A stretch of 64,000 bases of DNA. Source: Poa pratensis. Lineage: Eukaryota > Streptophyta > Magnoliopsida > Poales > Poaceae. Where the stretch lies: contig CAMZMU010000041.1 of the NCBI GenBank assembly GCA_947311845.1, forward strand, positions 115,654,094-115,718,093, given 5' to 3'. Positions 35,424-45,575 of the stretch are shown here, one piece after another. Below the pieces are notes generated by a model. It had not been told where the DNA came from and did no database searches. It saw only the letters and a list, made by a program, of their open reading frames with translations. Position 1 is the stretch's first letter; each line of letters begins with the position of its first letter. Made by a program: the position numbers and the translations under genes.

Positions 35424-35449
35424 CTAGGAATCTATATATGTTGCCTTGC

Positions 35450-35818
35450 TTATTCCCTCGTACGGTGGACTTGTTCGTGGTGGAGCACTAAGGCAGAGAC
35501 CTCGTAGATGGGGATGTCCTTGTGTCCGGTGTAGTCCACATCGAAAATGCGGATGAAAGGTAACACGGCCACCTGACCGCTCTCTCTGCCGGAGACGAGG
35601 AGGGAGCCATCGTCGTTGAGGCCGAGGCAGGAGACGGTGCCGGCGGTGTGGCCGCGGAAGGAGTGAACCGACTTTGCCGGATGGGAGTTCAAGCGCGTGG
35701 AGGCGCCCAGACGCGTCGCGCCGGCGAGGAGGTAGGAACCGCACGGCGTCGCCATGAGCGGCGCGACGGGCTCGGAGACGAACATCGAGCGCACGGCCGG
35801 CGACCAAGACGTCCCCAT
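35450..35818 (-). pseudogene. WD40-repeat gene fragment (IPI3/WDR18/RID3-like)
   Basis: The minus-strand frame starts with an ATG at 35818 and contains SEPVAPLMATPCGSYLLAGA, then FRGHTAGTVSCLGLND with DGSLLVSGRESGQV, and ends its WD40 part with PFIRIFD. Together these read as parts of the second and third blades of a WD40 propeller. The order and wording resemble plant IPI3/WDR18-type proteins, which act with the Rix1 complex in 60S ribosome assembly. Between residues about 35 and 50 the expected text (ASGRLHALELPSGK) is in a different frame, so two opposing frameshifts flank it. The frame stops shortly after PFIRIFD, and the other blades are absent. It is a broken gene fragment, probably carried here by a transposon; the family call is moderately sure. 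Confidence 0.55.
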
Positions 35819-35906
35819 CGTCGAGTTTTTGATTCTCCTCCCCTCCTTGCCTCACAAACCCAGCAGGGTAGCAGCGCTGGGAGGTGGTATAGGCGGCGTC
35901 AGGCAA

Positions 35907-36269
35907 GAGTGAGTGCAGGGCAGCAGCGGCCGACGAAGGAGGATGTAGAACCTAGGCTAGATGGGCGGCAGCCATGGGGAACCGACGGTGGCAGTGGAAC
36001 CCGAGAACCCGACGACGACAAAAGGGAATTAAGTTTGTTTCGTTCCAGGGTCTCGGGGATTCGTTTCCACGACATAGGTGGGGCGAGACTGTAGGCTCGA
36101 CCCACGGGTTGACCCTGTGTTTGGCCACTGCAGTTTGAACCCGCACCAAACCGCTCCAACCCAACCCCATTGTTGTGTGAAACCATTTATAACCGCCCCG
36201 TTCATGCCCAGAATGAACTCCACCCCGTTAGACCATACAAAACCGCACCATTCCCAGCTTGATCTCTTA
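35907..36269. other. No gene seen between WD40 fragment and Harbinger element
   Basis: Contains repeated AACCGCACCAA-like phrases (also at about 35332) on either side of the WD40 fragment. Nothing else is recognised. Confidence 0.3.
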
Positions 36270-36406
36270 GAGCATCTCTAGCAGATCCTGAATAAGCCCC
36301 CGGCGTGGAAAATAACTTCTTTTTTTTTTGGGTCTGAACGGCCCAATAAGTTACTGCAAATATGGCCGCACCAGAAAAAAATCGGTGGCACGGGATATTC
36401 CCCCTA

Positions 36407-36425
36407 CCCCCCCCCCCCCCCCCCC
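36407..36425. repeat. Poly-C run (about 19 C)
   Basis: Homopolymer in the Harbinger leader; its exact length is unreliable in any assembly. Confidence 0.8.
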
Positions 36426-36936
36426 GTTCTCCATATCTTGGTTTCCGTGGCCAATTTTCGTGTTTCCTACATTCTTGGCGCAACAAAGCGCGAGCTAAAC
36501 TTTCAGCCCGCGTTCTCCCTTCCGCATGCACTGCCATCACGTCCCGCCGCCCCCGGCTTCCCCGCACCGCGGAAAAGTTTTGTCGCCTCCCGTCGCTTCG
36601 TGTCCACCGTGTTTCGGCCCCGGATGTGGCGTATCCCTTCCCCGAGTCCGTGGCCGCCGCCGTCTCCATAGATCCGTCGCAGAGCTCGGTCTGAGGGGCA
36701 GTTGGGGCCGGGAGAGGCTACTCCAGGAGTGTCTGAGCAGCGTAGTCATGCTCACATTCCCTCGGCCGTCGAAGGCACCGATTTGGGGCCAGTCGTCGAT
36801 GGGGAACACGCGCTATGCGGGTCCGATTTGGGGCCGTCGGCGGAGAAGAAGGAACGTCTCTTCATCGATTCCGACTGTTTTAGGTTTAGGAATTGGTCAA
36901 TTTGTATTATAATCTGGGCAATATTTATTTGGTTTG

Positions 36937-37882
36937 ATGGAGTGGAGTTCTTCGTCGTTGATGTCGTTTGACTCGGATGATTCTGACATTGAGGAGATAC
37001 TCTTTGATGACGATGTAGAGAATATGGTCTTGCTGCATCTCCTCGAAGAATTAGAGAATGGAAACAAGAGGAAGAGGCATGGATTGAAGGTCGGGCGTCT
37101 TTGCATCCTGTGGAATCGAGCTCTCGGAAATTCGTTGGTAATGAAGGATTACTTTGCCGAGGTAACAACCTATCCAGCTCACCTCTTCCGTAGGCGTTAT
37201 CGAATGCATAGATCTCTATTTGTTCGCACCGTTGAAGCTTGTGAGCAAAACTCTCGTTACTTCGTTCAACGGAGAAATGCCACCAATTTGCTTGGGTTTA
37301 ATTCATATCAAAAGATATCAGTGGCAATGAGAGTAATAGCGTATGGCGTTCTGGCTGACTACACCGATGAATATCTTCGCAAGAAGTCCCAACGAGGATG
37401 ACACTAAGAAGTTGATGGCTATGAATGAAGCACGAGGATGGCCGGGCATGCTAGGAAGTGTGGATGGCATGCATTGGAGGTGGAAGAACTTCCCGGCAGC
37501 ATGGCACAGACATTTCACCAATCATCATCGTGATCCTAGTATTGTGCTTGAAGCCGTGGCATCGAAGGATTTGTGGATTTGGCATTCCTTCTTTGGTTTG
37601 CCGGGTTCTCTCAACGATATCCATGTGTTGCAGAGATCACATATTTTTGCTCGGCTTGCTAGTGGAGATGCTCTGGCTTGCAACTACACCGTCAATAGAC
37701 ATGATTATACCATGGGGTATTATCTTGCCGACGGTATCTATCCGTCTTGGTCAACATTTGTGAAGATCATCTCAAAACCGGAAGGCAAGAAACAATCCGT
37801 CCATGCTAAAGCTCAAGAAGCATGCCGAAAAGATATTGAGAGGGCATTTGGTTTGTTGCAAGCTCGGTTTGCAATTGTTTGA
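36937..37882 (+). pseudogene. Harbinger-type (HARBI1-like DDE) transposase, frame-broken
   Basis: From ATG 36937 the first frame gives an acidic N terminus and the helix-rich DNA-binding-like part (about 150 codons, to 37401). The catalytic part continues in another frame from about 37385 to 37882. DDE nuclease signatures are visible: the first Asp in LGSVDGMHWRW, the second in GLPGSLNDIHVL, and the Glu in RKDIERAFGLLQ. The joint near 37380 lacks residues expected between the two parts, so a deletion that is not a multiple of three is likely rather than a simple one-base slip. After ARFAIV the frame hits TGA, and 25 bases later the LTR element begins, so the C terminus is elsewhere. It cannot be active as it stands. 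Confidence 0.85.
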
Positions 37883-38079
37883 GGTTCTGCTTGATACTGG
37901 GATAAGAAATTGAAAGAGCATATTTTATATCCCTTGATGTTTTGTGTGTTAGGCAACAACACTAGGAACAATCTAAGGTGATGTCAAGTGATGCAGGGTT
38001 TAGTAGATAATTTCACATAATGCATCAAGTATCGAAAAAGGTTTCAGCGCGAAGAATCTGCTCTAGTCAGCCTGTCTTT

Positions 38080-38372
38080 CTGTGGACGGTAGTACCGGAC
38101 CCCGTCCGGTAGTACCGCCAGGCATGAAAGGCTGCAGTGCCGCACCGCGTCGCGCGGTAGTGCTAAGTTAGCCCAGGGGCTTCTGGTCTCGTGCTATGTT
38201 TTCGTTGGTACTACCAGAGGAGCCTGGTACTACCGACTGTGGAGCACTACTGGCCCCTCTAGCACGGTAGTACCGCGTGTGCCTTTTTCTGATCAGCCGG
38301 GCTTCGACGTTGACTTTGACTGCTACACTGTTTGGCTGGGCGGTAGTACCGGATGGAGCTCGGTACTATTGG
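38080..38372. promoter_or_regulatory. Cluster of CGGTAGTACCG palindromes in U3 of element B
   Basis: The motif CGGTA-S-TACCG or a one-base variant occurs at about 38087, 38107, 38226, 38264, 38340 and 38362, all upstream of the TATA box. The same set is present in the 3' LTR at about 63462-63750. Confidence 0.7.
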
Positions 38373-38415
38373 GCATCAAGTTTTCTGCCCAAACGGGCAT
38401 ATCTGGTGGAGGGGA

Positions 38416-38424
38416 TATTTAAGG
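38416..38424 (+). promoter_or_regulatory. TATA box of element B 5' LTR
   Basis: TATTTAAGG in the context GGAGGGGATATTTAAGGACA, conserved at 63789 in the other LTR. Confidence 0.6.
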
Positions 38425-39111
38425 ACACTTCTTCTCCAGAGAAAATAAGCTTCAGATTTTCTCTCTCCCCTCCATTAAAGCAAAGCTTCAAGCTCCAAGA
38501 TCTCTTTACTCCACCAACCAACCAAACTCATACTTGGAGATCTAAAGGAGAAGGCCCCGATCTACAAGTTCACCAAGCCGTTCTTCATTTCCCCCTTATT
38601 CAGTTGAGGGATTTGAGCCTAGGGTTTCCACTAGGAAAATCTAGGCACTTGTTGTACTTACTTGCTTGTTACTTTTGTGTAGCAAGTGTTGTGGTGCTTG
38701 GGAGCCCCCAATCCTTTTGTGGGTTGAGTCTCAAGTTTGTTGTAAGGGCACCGGATTCCGCCTTGAAGCATTCCGATAGTGGAAGGTGAACCGAGCTTTT
38801 GGGCAAGGTTCATCGGAGAATAGGGTGAGGCCATTTGTGGCGTTTGAGTTTGAAACTCACACCCCTCCAACGAGACGTACTCCCCTAAAAAGGAGGAACT
38901 CGGGAATACATCCTTGTCTCCGCGTGCTTCCCGTTCGGTTACTCCTTTCTCGCTAGTTCTTACTTGTATCGTGCTTAGTCTAGTGTTAACTTGTCATATA
39001 GGTAAATTCACCATAGTTGCATATCTAGAGAATTTACCTTTGTGTCAAGCCTAAATTCAAAAAAGAGCTAAAAATTGAGTAGCACCTATTCACCCCCCTT
39101 TAGGTCGCCAT

Positions 39112-40152
39112 TGATACGTGTCAAACGTACCTATAATTTTTGATGTTCCATGATTGATATTATACCAATTGTTACATGTTTTGCATCCACTTCATATCAT
39201 TTTTATACATTTTTTGGGACTAACCTATTAACAAGATGTCACAGTGCCAGTTCTTGTTTTCTGCTGTTTTTGTATTCCAGAAAAGCTGTTCTGGAAATAT
39301 TCTCGGAATTGGACGAAAATCAACGGAGGTCCCTATTTCACCGACACGTACACGGAGTCCAAAGGGGATACGAAGGAGCGCCAGGAGGCGGCCACACAAG
39401 GGCTCGGTGCGGCCCCACCTCCTGTCGCGCCGAGGGTGCGTGTGGGCCCCTCGGGTGCCCTCAGCTGCCGCCCTTTCGCCTATTTATTCCCCCCAACAAG
39501 AAAACCCTAAATACTCGAGTCATATTCCACGAAAAGTTCCAGAGGCGCCGCCGTCGTCAACCCTAGCTCGGAGGGTTCTGAAGCTCTTCCTGGCACCCTG
39601 TCAGAGAGGGGAATCATCACCGTGCTCTACGTCGCCATGCCTGCCTCCGGAGTGATGCGTGAGTAGTTCATCCTTGGACTACGGGTCCATAGCAGTAGCT
39701 AGATGGTTATCTCTCCACTTTATGCTATCATATTTAGATCTTGTGAGCTGCCTAACATGATCAATATCATCTTATTGTAATGCTACATGTTGTGTTTGCT
39801 GGGATCCAATGAATATTGAATACTATGATCAAGTTGATTATTAATCTATGTTACATGTTATTTATGATCTTGCATGCATTCTGTTACTAGTAGATGCTTT
39901 GGCCAAGTAGATGCTTGTAACTCCAAGAGTGAGTATTTATGCTAGATAGTGGGTTCAGTCTCCAGTAATCTGGGCGAGTGACAGCAATTTCTAAGGTCGT
40001 GGATGTGCTGTTGCCACTAGGGATAACCTAACAATGCTATGTCCATGGTCATATGTACTTGTTTACATTACGCACATTACTTAATGCGATTATCCGTTGC
40101 TTGCAACTTAATACCAACGGGGAACACGAATGTCAACTTGAAGGTGGATTAT
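39112..40152 (+). mobile_element. 5' LTR of element C, first part
   Basis: The first 1041 bp of the LTR, matching 51067-51304 and 52824 onward in the 3' LTR. It is cut at 40152 by element D and resumes at 47022-47580. Confidence 0.9.
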
Positions 40153-41756
40153 TGATGCATGTAAAATGCAAACATGAACTTTGCATTATATTACTTATAT
40201 TTCAATCATATTTGCATCATATAAGGGTTATATCATTGTTTTATATTGATTTTGGGAATATTTCACAGTTTCCCTATTTTTCTAGAATTAACCCTGCACT
40301 GGCAGAAAACCCTATTTTCTATATTTTGATGTTTCAGGGACCCAAACCACGTCCAAATGACCTACTCCCTCCGTTCGGAAAAGGATGTCACAAAAATGGT
40401 CTATCTATAGTTCATTTTTGTGACATCCTTTTCCGAACGGAGGGAGTAATATTTTGCGGGATCATTTTTTGGAAGGAACAAAGCGTAGGAGCGAAGGAAG
40501 CGAAAAAATGGAAACCCGAGGGCCAAAAGAGGTGGGCCTACGTGGCCAGATTCCTTGGCCGCGTGGGCCCCCTATCCTGGCCTCGAGCCTCCGATGACGT
40601 CGATCTTCGTCCCCGTGCCTTCGTCTTGACCTAAAAACGACTATAAAAATAGTCCCCCGACGGCTTTCGGAAGGGAGCGCCGCAGAAACACAAAACCACG
40701 AAACAAAGACCTGGAGCTGCAGATTGGAGGGGGAAAACTCCGGCGGGGCGCTGCCGGGGTGGTCTCCATCTTCTCCAACATCTCCACCATCATCACCATG
40801 ATGAAGGGGGAGTAGTCCACCCCTGGACTTTGGGTTTGTGGTGGTAACTTGATCTAATCTCTCTATGTATGATCATTGTTGAAGTCCATATGATGTGCCT
40901 TGCATAAGTATGGATCTATCTATGTAATTCCTATGGTGGATATTGTGGTATGAGATGATATTTGTTATGCATTTACCGTTGTGTTGGATCTTTTATGACT
41001 TGTCATACTTTGGAGATATTCTATGATGCATGTGATGGTTCGATTTATGCATAATGCCTTGTTTATCCATGTCATGAGGTGATTGACACCACCAAGTGTA
41101 GATAGATGAGAGAGATGTGGTCATGCACACGAAATATGAATCATTGCACTAGTGTTTAGAATATTGTCCATTATGAAGTATGATGTATGTAGGTACGGGA
41201 TGGCCGATGTGACAACGGCATATGTATTGAGTGACACAATACAGCCCAACATCCTTTATCTGGGGGTAAAAAGGAAGAAGTATGATGTGGGAGTGACAAC
41301 AAACCACGCTAGCCTTACGAGGGTGACCTAGCAACACAAATGATTATTTTCTTTCAACTATGTGTTTTAGGACATGTAGCCGTCATAGAAGTTTACCATT
41401 AAAGCATGACAATTGTGTGTACTTTTTATCTATAACATGATAATCACCATAGATGGGAGAGAGGATTGAGTGAACCCATGAACCCATGTCCATTGTTCCT
41501 ATAAGAGAAAACCTTTGTCTTGTCCTCTTGCATTGAAGAGGATTGGGACACTTTTACATTCTTGTTTTGTTACATTAAACTTCCATCCATTAAATCAACC
41601 ATCTTGTTCTTTAAACTTGTTTAGTGCATAATCAACTAAAACTTGTGACACTTTAGTTGTAGGGAATAGATAACTTTTCCTTCTTGCTCCTGCGGATCGA
41701 TACCCTACTTCCACATTGAGAGGTGCTACAGTGATCCCCTGCTCTTGGGGTTATCA
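40153..41756 (+). mobile_element. 5' LTR of element D (1604 bp)
   Basis: Contains a Stowaway MITE at 40375-40446. It keeps a 77 bp segment (about 41461-41537) that the 3' LTR has lost. The upstream half contains GC-rich promoter-like text at about 40540-40620. Confidence 0.85.
40375..40446. mobile_element. Stowaway (Tc1/Mariner) MITE, 72 bp
   Basis: The ends CTCCCTCCGTTCGGAAAAGG and CCTTTTCCGAACGGAGGGAG are perfect inverted repeats, with TA on both sides. The element is almost entirely a hairpin. The sister LTR has the empty site GACCTAATATTTTG at about 45781, which proves the insertion. Confidence 0.95.
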
Positions 41757-41763
41757 AGTACTT

Positions 41764-41783
41764 TTCTGGCGCCGTTGCCGGGG
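41764..41783 (+). other. Primer-binding site region of element D
   Basis: TTCTGGCGCCGTTGCCGGGG begins about eight bases after the LTR end, as in Triticeae gypsy elements. Confidence 0.8.
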
Positions 41784-41983
41784 AGCGTAGCGCTTAAGTT
41801 TCTATTCTTGTGTGCACTAGACTTTAGATTTATTTTATCTTGTTTTATATCTTACAATCATCTAAGCTTGGGGAGGTTCCTTTAAACTTGTTTGGTTGTG
41901 AGTTTCTCATTAGCTTTACTTTTAGTTATGTATCAGTTTATACTCTCCTTATTTGAAAAACACAAAAAATTAGTTCATTTGTT

Positions 41984-42616
41984 ATGTTCGTGGAATGTAT
42001 GAGTCACGTACTTATGCAACCCCCTATGGTTGGATCAATTAATGTTGATCAAAAAAGGTTTATAATGGAAGCATTAAATGTAATTGGCCATGGATTATGT
42101 GATAGGTATAATGTATCTTGCTGCATAGATCAATATCCTAAGCATCTTAATTTTCAATGCAAGCTTGAGAGTATGCCTATAATTGCCTCTTACCATAATA
42201 ATGAAATTATGACCACTGATATGAAGGCAGCCGAGGAATTTACTATTGTAATGGGAATTCTTGAGATAGTTATGTTTAATATAGATAAAGCTCGTAGCCT
42301 CACACCAAGACTTGCTACAACACTTGAACAACTCTTGAAACTCTTTTGTAAGAATACCTATATCCTTGAATATTATAACAATCTTGTTGCTATCAAGGAG
42401 AGATCTAATGGCTTGCAGGAACAAGAAGAATATAGAGAAGAGGAAAAGGTATTAGAGGATTGCCCATATCCTTACTCACCATGCTATTTTGATTCTGATT
42501 CTGATGATGATCAACACATTCAAAATGATATTATTATTGATAATAGCTTTGAAAGTGATGAGGAATTTGGTTTAGATATTCTATATGATAATGCTTTAGA
42601 TGATGGTCCTATTTGA
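41984..42616 (+). CDS. ORF of non-autonomous element D, unknown function (210 codons)
   Basis: An intact frame from ATG 41984 to TGA 42614, preceded by a leader containing AAAAACACAAAAAATTAG, which also precedes the ORF of element C. The protein begins MFVECMSHVLMQPP, has a helical middle part (about residues 60-135), then a glutamate-rich stretch (QEQEEYREEEK) and a strongly acidic tail with DSDSDDD and ESDEEF. There is no zinc knuckle, signal peptide or membrane segment. It is not recognisable as gag, and I do not know its role. That the frame is open in an element with diverged LTRs suggests it was under selection until recently. It could bind the partner's capsid or nucleic acid, but that is only a guess. 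Confidence 0.6.
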   Translation: MFVECMSHVLMQPPMVGSINVDQKRFIMEALNVIGHGLCDRYNVSCCIDQYPKHLNFQCKLESMPIIASYHNNEIMTTDMKAAEEFTIVMGILEIVMFNIDKARSLTPRLATTLEQLLKLFCKNTYILEYYNNLVAIKERSNGLQEQEEYREEEKVLEDCPYPYSPCYFDSDSDDDQHIQNDIIIDNSFESDEEFGLDILYDNALDDGPI

Positions 42617-45575
42617 GAGCTAGGATCAAACAATAGTGATTTGCTGTCCAGAAAACAGATTCCTAAGCTTCACTGCGAAGAATGTTAAAAATCACAGAAG
42701 AGGAATTTTGACCTGATATTTTACGACAGCAATATTCAGTTGTTATTACACATTTCATTAGTTCAAAGTTTTCTGATTTGAGCAACATAAGTGCCTCTAA
42801 AAATTCGCTCCTTTCAGGCTGTCCAGTTTTTGACAGATTCTGTTTTTATTTTGCATTAGTCTCATTACTATGTTTTGTGTGGTTCTTTTGATCAAAGAGC
42901 AAAACATAACCTTAGTAACAGTAGTTAATGTTTAGAATCAACTCATTATATGTCTTTGCTGTACCTATGAGGATTTAATTTATGGAGACACTAACCCCTC
43001 TAATCAAGTTTTATGTTGAGTTTTGTGTAAAGAGAATTTTCAAGTGGAAGAGTTGAGGGTGATGAACAAAGATCAAGAGAGACAAACACTCAAGCTTGGG
43101 GATGTTACCCCTAGACTCACCCAACATATATCAAATAAGGACAAGAATTCAAGCTTGGGGATGCCAAGCCACCTCACTCCAACCATCTTGATATCAAGTA
43201 AGAAGCCTAGCTACATGGCTATAAAGAAAGCGCTTTACGGGAGGCAACCCGGTTGTTTTTATTTTTGATTTTCTTTGTGTCCTCTTGCTGTAACAAGAGA
43301 CTTAGTTTTTAATTTTGTTTCTGGAATTTTTAATAAAGTGCCAAGTTTTACCCGTTTTGGTTTGAAAAAGTTGCTATTTGTATTCGGAGATTTTATTCCA
43401 GCACGAATCTGTGCACGGTATGATTTTTCATTTCTATTCTGTAACTCCGAATGAGCTGAAATTTGAACTGTAATTGCAACTTTTCATCCTCTGTAAGCGT
43501 GAATTTTTCAGATTTTTTCGACATATTTAAGTAGGGTAGAAAAATGCGTTTTGCTGCTGCTGTTTTTCTGGACAGATTCTGTCCCATTTTGTTTGATGCA
43601 TTCTTTGAACTTTTAACTTGAATCTTTTTGATCCAATTGAGTTTATAAGTAGGCATACAACATTATATACTTTCTGGACATGTTTCACATTTTTGTTTAA
43701 GGATTTTATGCAGCAAGCAATTCATTTGTCTATCACTACTAATGTCACCCCACAGAAAAGAGATGGGAGAAACGGTGTTTTGAAGTTTTTTCACAGGGAT
43801 TAGAGGAGATGCACCAAGAGTTATCCAAGGATGGTGAAGACCATAAGCTTGGGGATGTGAAGACAACCCCATTGGACCAACACACTCTCGGTTTGCACAC
43901 GTCTAACTTCTGTTTTTCGATCAATGCACTTTATCGCATAAACTTGGAGCGTCTTTTATTTTTGTTATTTCGGTTTGGTTTTTATTTGTGAGACCACCAC
44001 TTTTCATTTATGTTATGAGAGAGCTACTGGAAATTTGGGTTGAATTAAGTTGGATGCTATTAAAAAGATTGGGAAAGGGATGTTTGAGTTGATTCAAAAA
44101 GATACATATAGTTGCATGATTCATGTGCTTTTTAATGAGTATTAATTTGCAAGTGTTTTATCAAGAGCTATCTTTTATTCATGTTTTGATGCTGAATGTT
44201 ACTTTACTTTGTTTAACATGGATTGATTAGTTCTATGGACACTTATGCATGCATTTAGACGGTCAACTTTCTCCCTTTTGCTAGCCCAAAAATTCCAACA
44301 AGTAAAAACTTGTTTTCCAACACCTTCAACCAAAGTTTTCCAGTGAGTCCACCATATCTACCTATTAGCTTAATGCTATTCCGAGTATGTTTATCATGTT
44401 ATATTGTATTATCTATGTTTCCAAATTAAAATGCTTATGTTATTGATTGTTATGGGAAAGTTGGTTAAAAAGCTCTCACGAACTTGATGCACACTTTACT
44501 TTTATTGCACTTAATAAACATGAACCATTGTGATTAAAATTATGAAGTTGTATGCTTGACAAGAGTCTTGGTTGGGAGTTAGCTCATATGTGCTGTCACA
44601 TGGCAAGCTTTCAACGTGCTCTTAATTATATTTAGTTGATATCATGTACTTTTGTTTATGGATGCTTATCATGGTGCCAAATAAATGCGGAAACTTAGTA
44701 AGTTTGAGGAGTTTGTATAAATGGCTAGAGAGACGCCTGGGCCGCTAACCTAAGCCATGCATCATTCATGGTGGAAATTTACAGCGTACCAAAGTGAACA
44801 TTCAGTGATGCACGTCATAATAAAAAGCTATACAAATAGTAAATAAAAGAGTGCTGAGATTGTTCATTGTCTGTTTGTCTTGTCATTTTGACATGGGCTA
44901 GTTTCCATGTCCTGAGGCAAGAGGTACCCCAGTTGACGCTCTTGATGACGCTATTATATTACTTACAATGACTTTAACTTGAACTTGCTTTGTGGCCCGA
45001 GTTGAGTAACACCGTGGTGTAGGTACTCGTATTCACGGGGCATGAGGCATTCAACCCATACTTTGTCAAGCACACTACTCATATTTGCTTTCACTTTAAA
45101 CTTTAACCATTCAAGATGCTATGATAGGGGTAATGAGAGCTCCACACCAATGGATACCACATTGCAAACATTAACTTAAGTAGAAGCATTTGGAAGCTAG
45201 ATGAAACTTATTCATGTTTTACCTCTACTTATTTATATATCTTTCCAAAGTGTCCACCTTTTATATTCAGATTTACAAGAATACTCTATGACCATTATAG
45301 GATGTTTTTACTTTTTATTATGCATACATTTGGTCCATAGTACTTTCTTCTATGTTACACTTTGTGAATTATCATTGAACATCCTTACATTGAATATTTG
45401 ATATCACTTCATAATCTATCTTGTATATTGCTATTCCTTTGAAGAATGAATCATTTGACTCTATGTAGCAATAGTAATCATCTTTGATATCCATTGATAG
45501 TATTAAAAAGCAAAGTCCATGTTAGTTTTATCACCTTCATACTCGAGGACGAGTATAGGTTAAGCTTGGGGATGT
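42617..45575 (+). mobile_element. Non-coding interior of element D
   Basis: No further gene is accepted. It carries the motif AAGCTTGGGGATG at about 43092, 43153, 43847 and 45562 and the phrase GCGCTTTACGGGAGGCAACC at about 43230. It is homologous to 48502-51066 in element C over long stretches. The last copy, AAGCTTGGGGATGT, lies at the 3' LTR edge and serves as the polypurine tract. Confidence 0.7.

Larger units (their letters stand above)
36270..37910 (+). mobile_element. PIF/Harbinger DNA transposon, 3' part cut off by LTR element
   Basis: The left end GAGCATCTCTAGCAG, preceded by TTA (36267-36269), is the typical Harbinger terminal repeat and target. It encodes the transposase below. 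A run of about 19 C at 36407-36425 lies in its leader. The element is interrupted at 37911 by the LTR of the large copia element, and its right end must lie beyond the window. Confidence 0.75.
37911..39111 (+). mobile_element. 5' LTR of Sirevirus-like copia element B (first 1201 bp)
   Basis: It starts TGAAAGAGCATATTTT and matches the 3' LTR at 63285-64000 over all visible bases. It is split at 39111 by the gypsy-type insertion and finishes at 54178-54190 (CCTTTCA), making an LTR of about 1.21 kb. The preceding GAAAT is the presumed target duplication, which cannot be checked because the right end lies outside the window. I count three mismatches against the 3' LTR in the first roughly 105 bases, so the insertion is not recent. 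Part of the LTR (38785-38915) is shared with element A. Confidence 0.85.
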
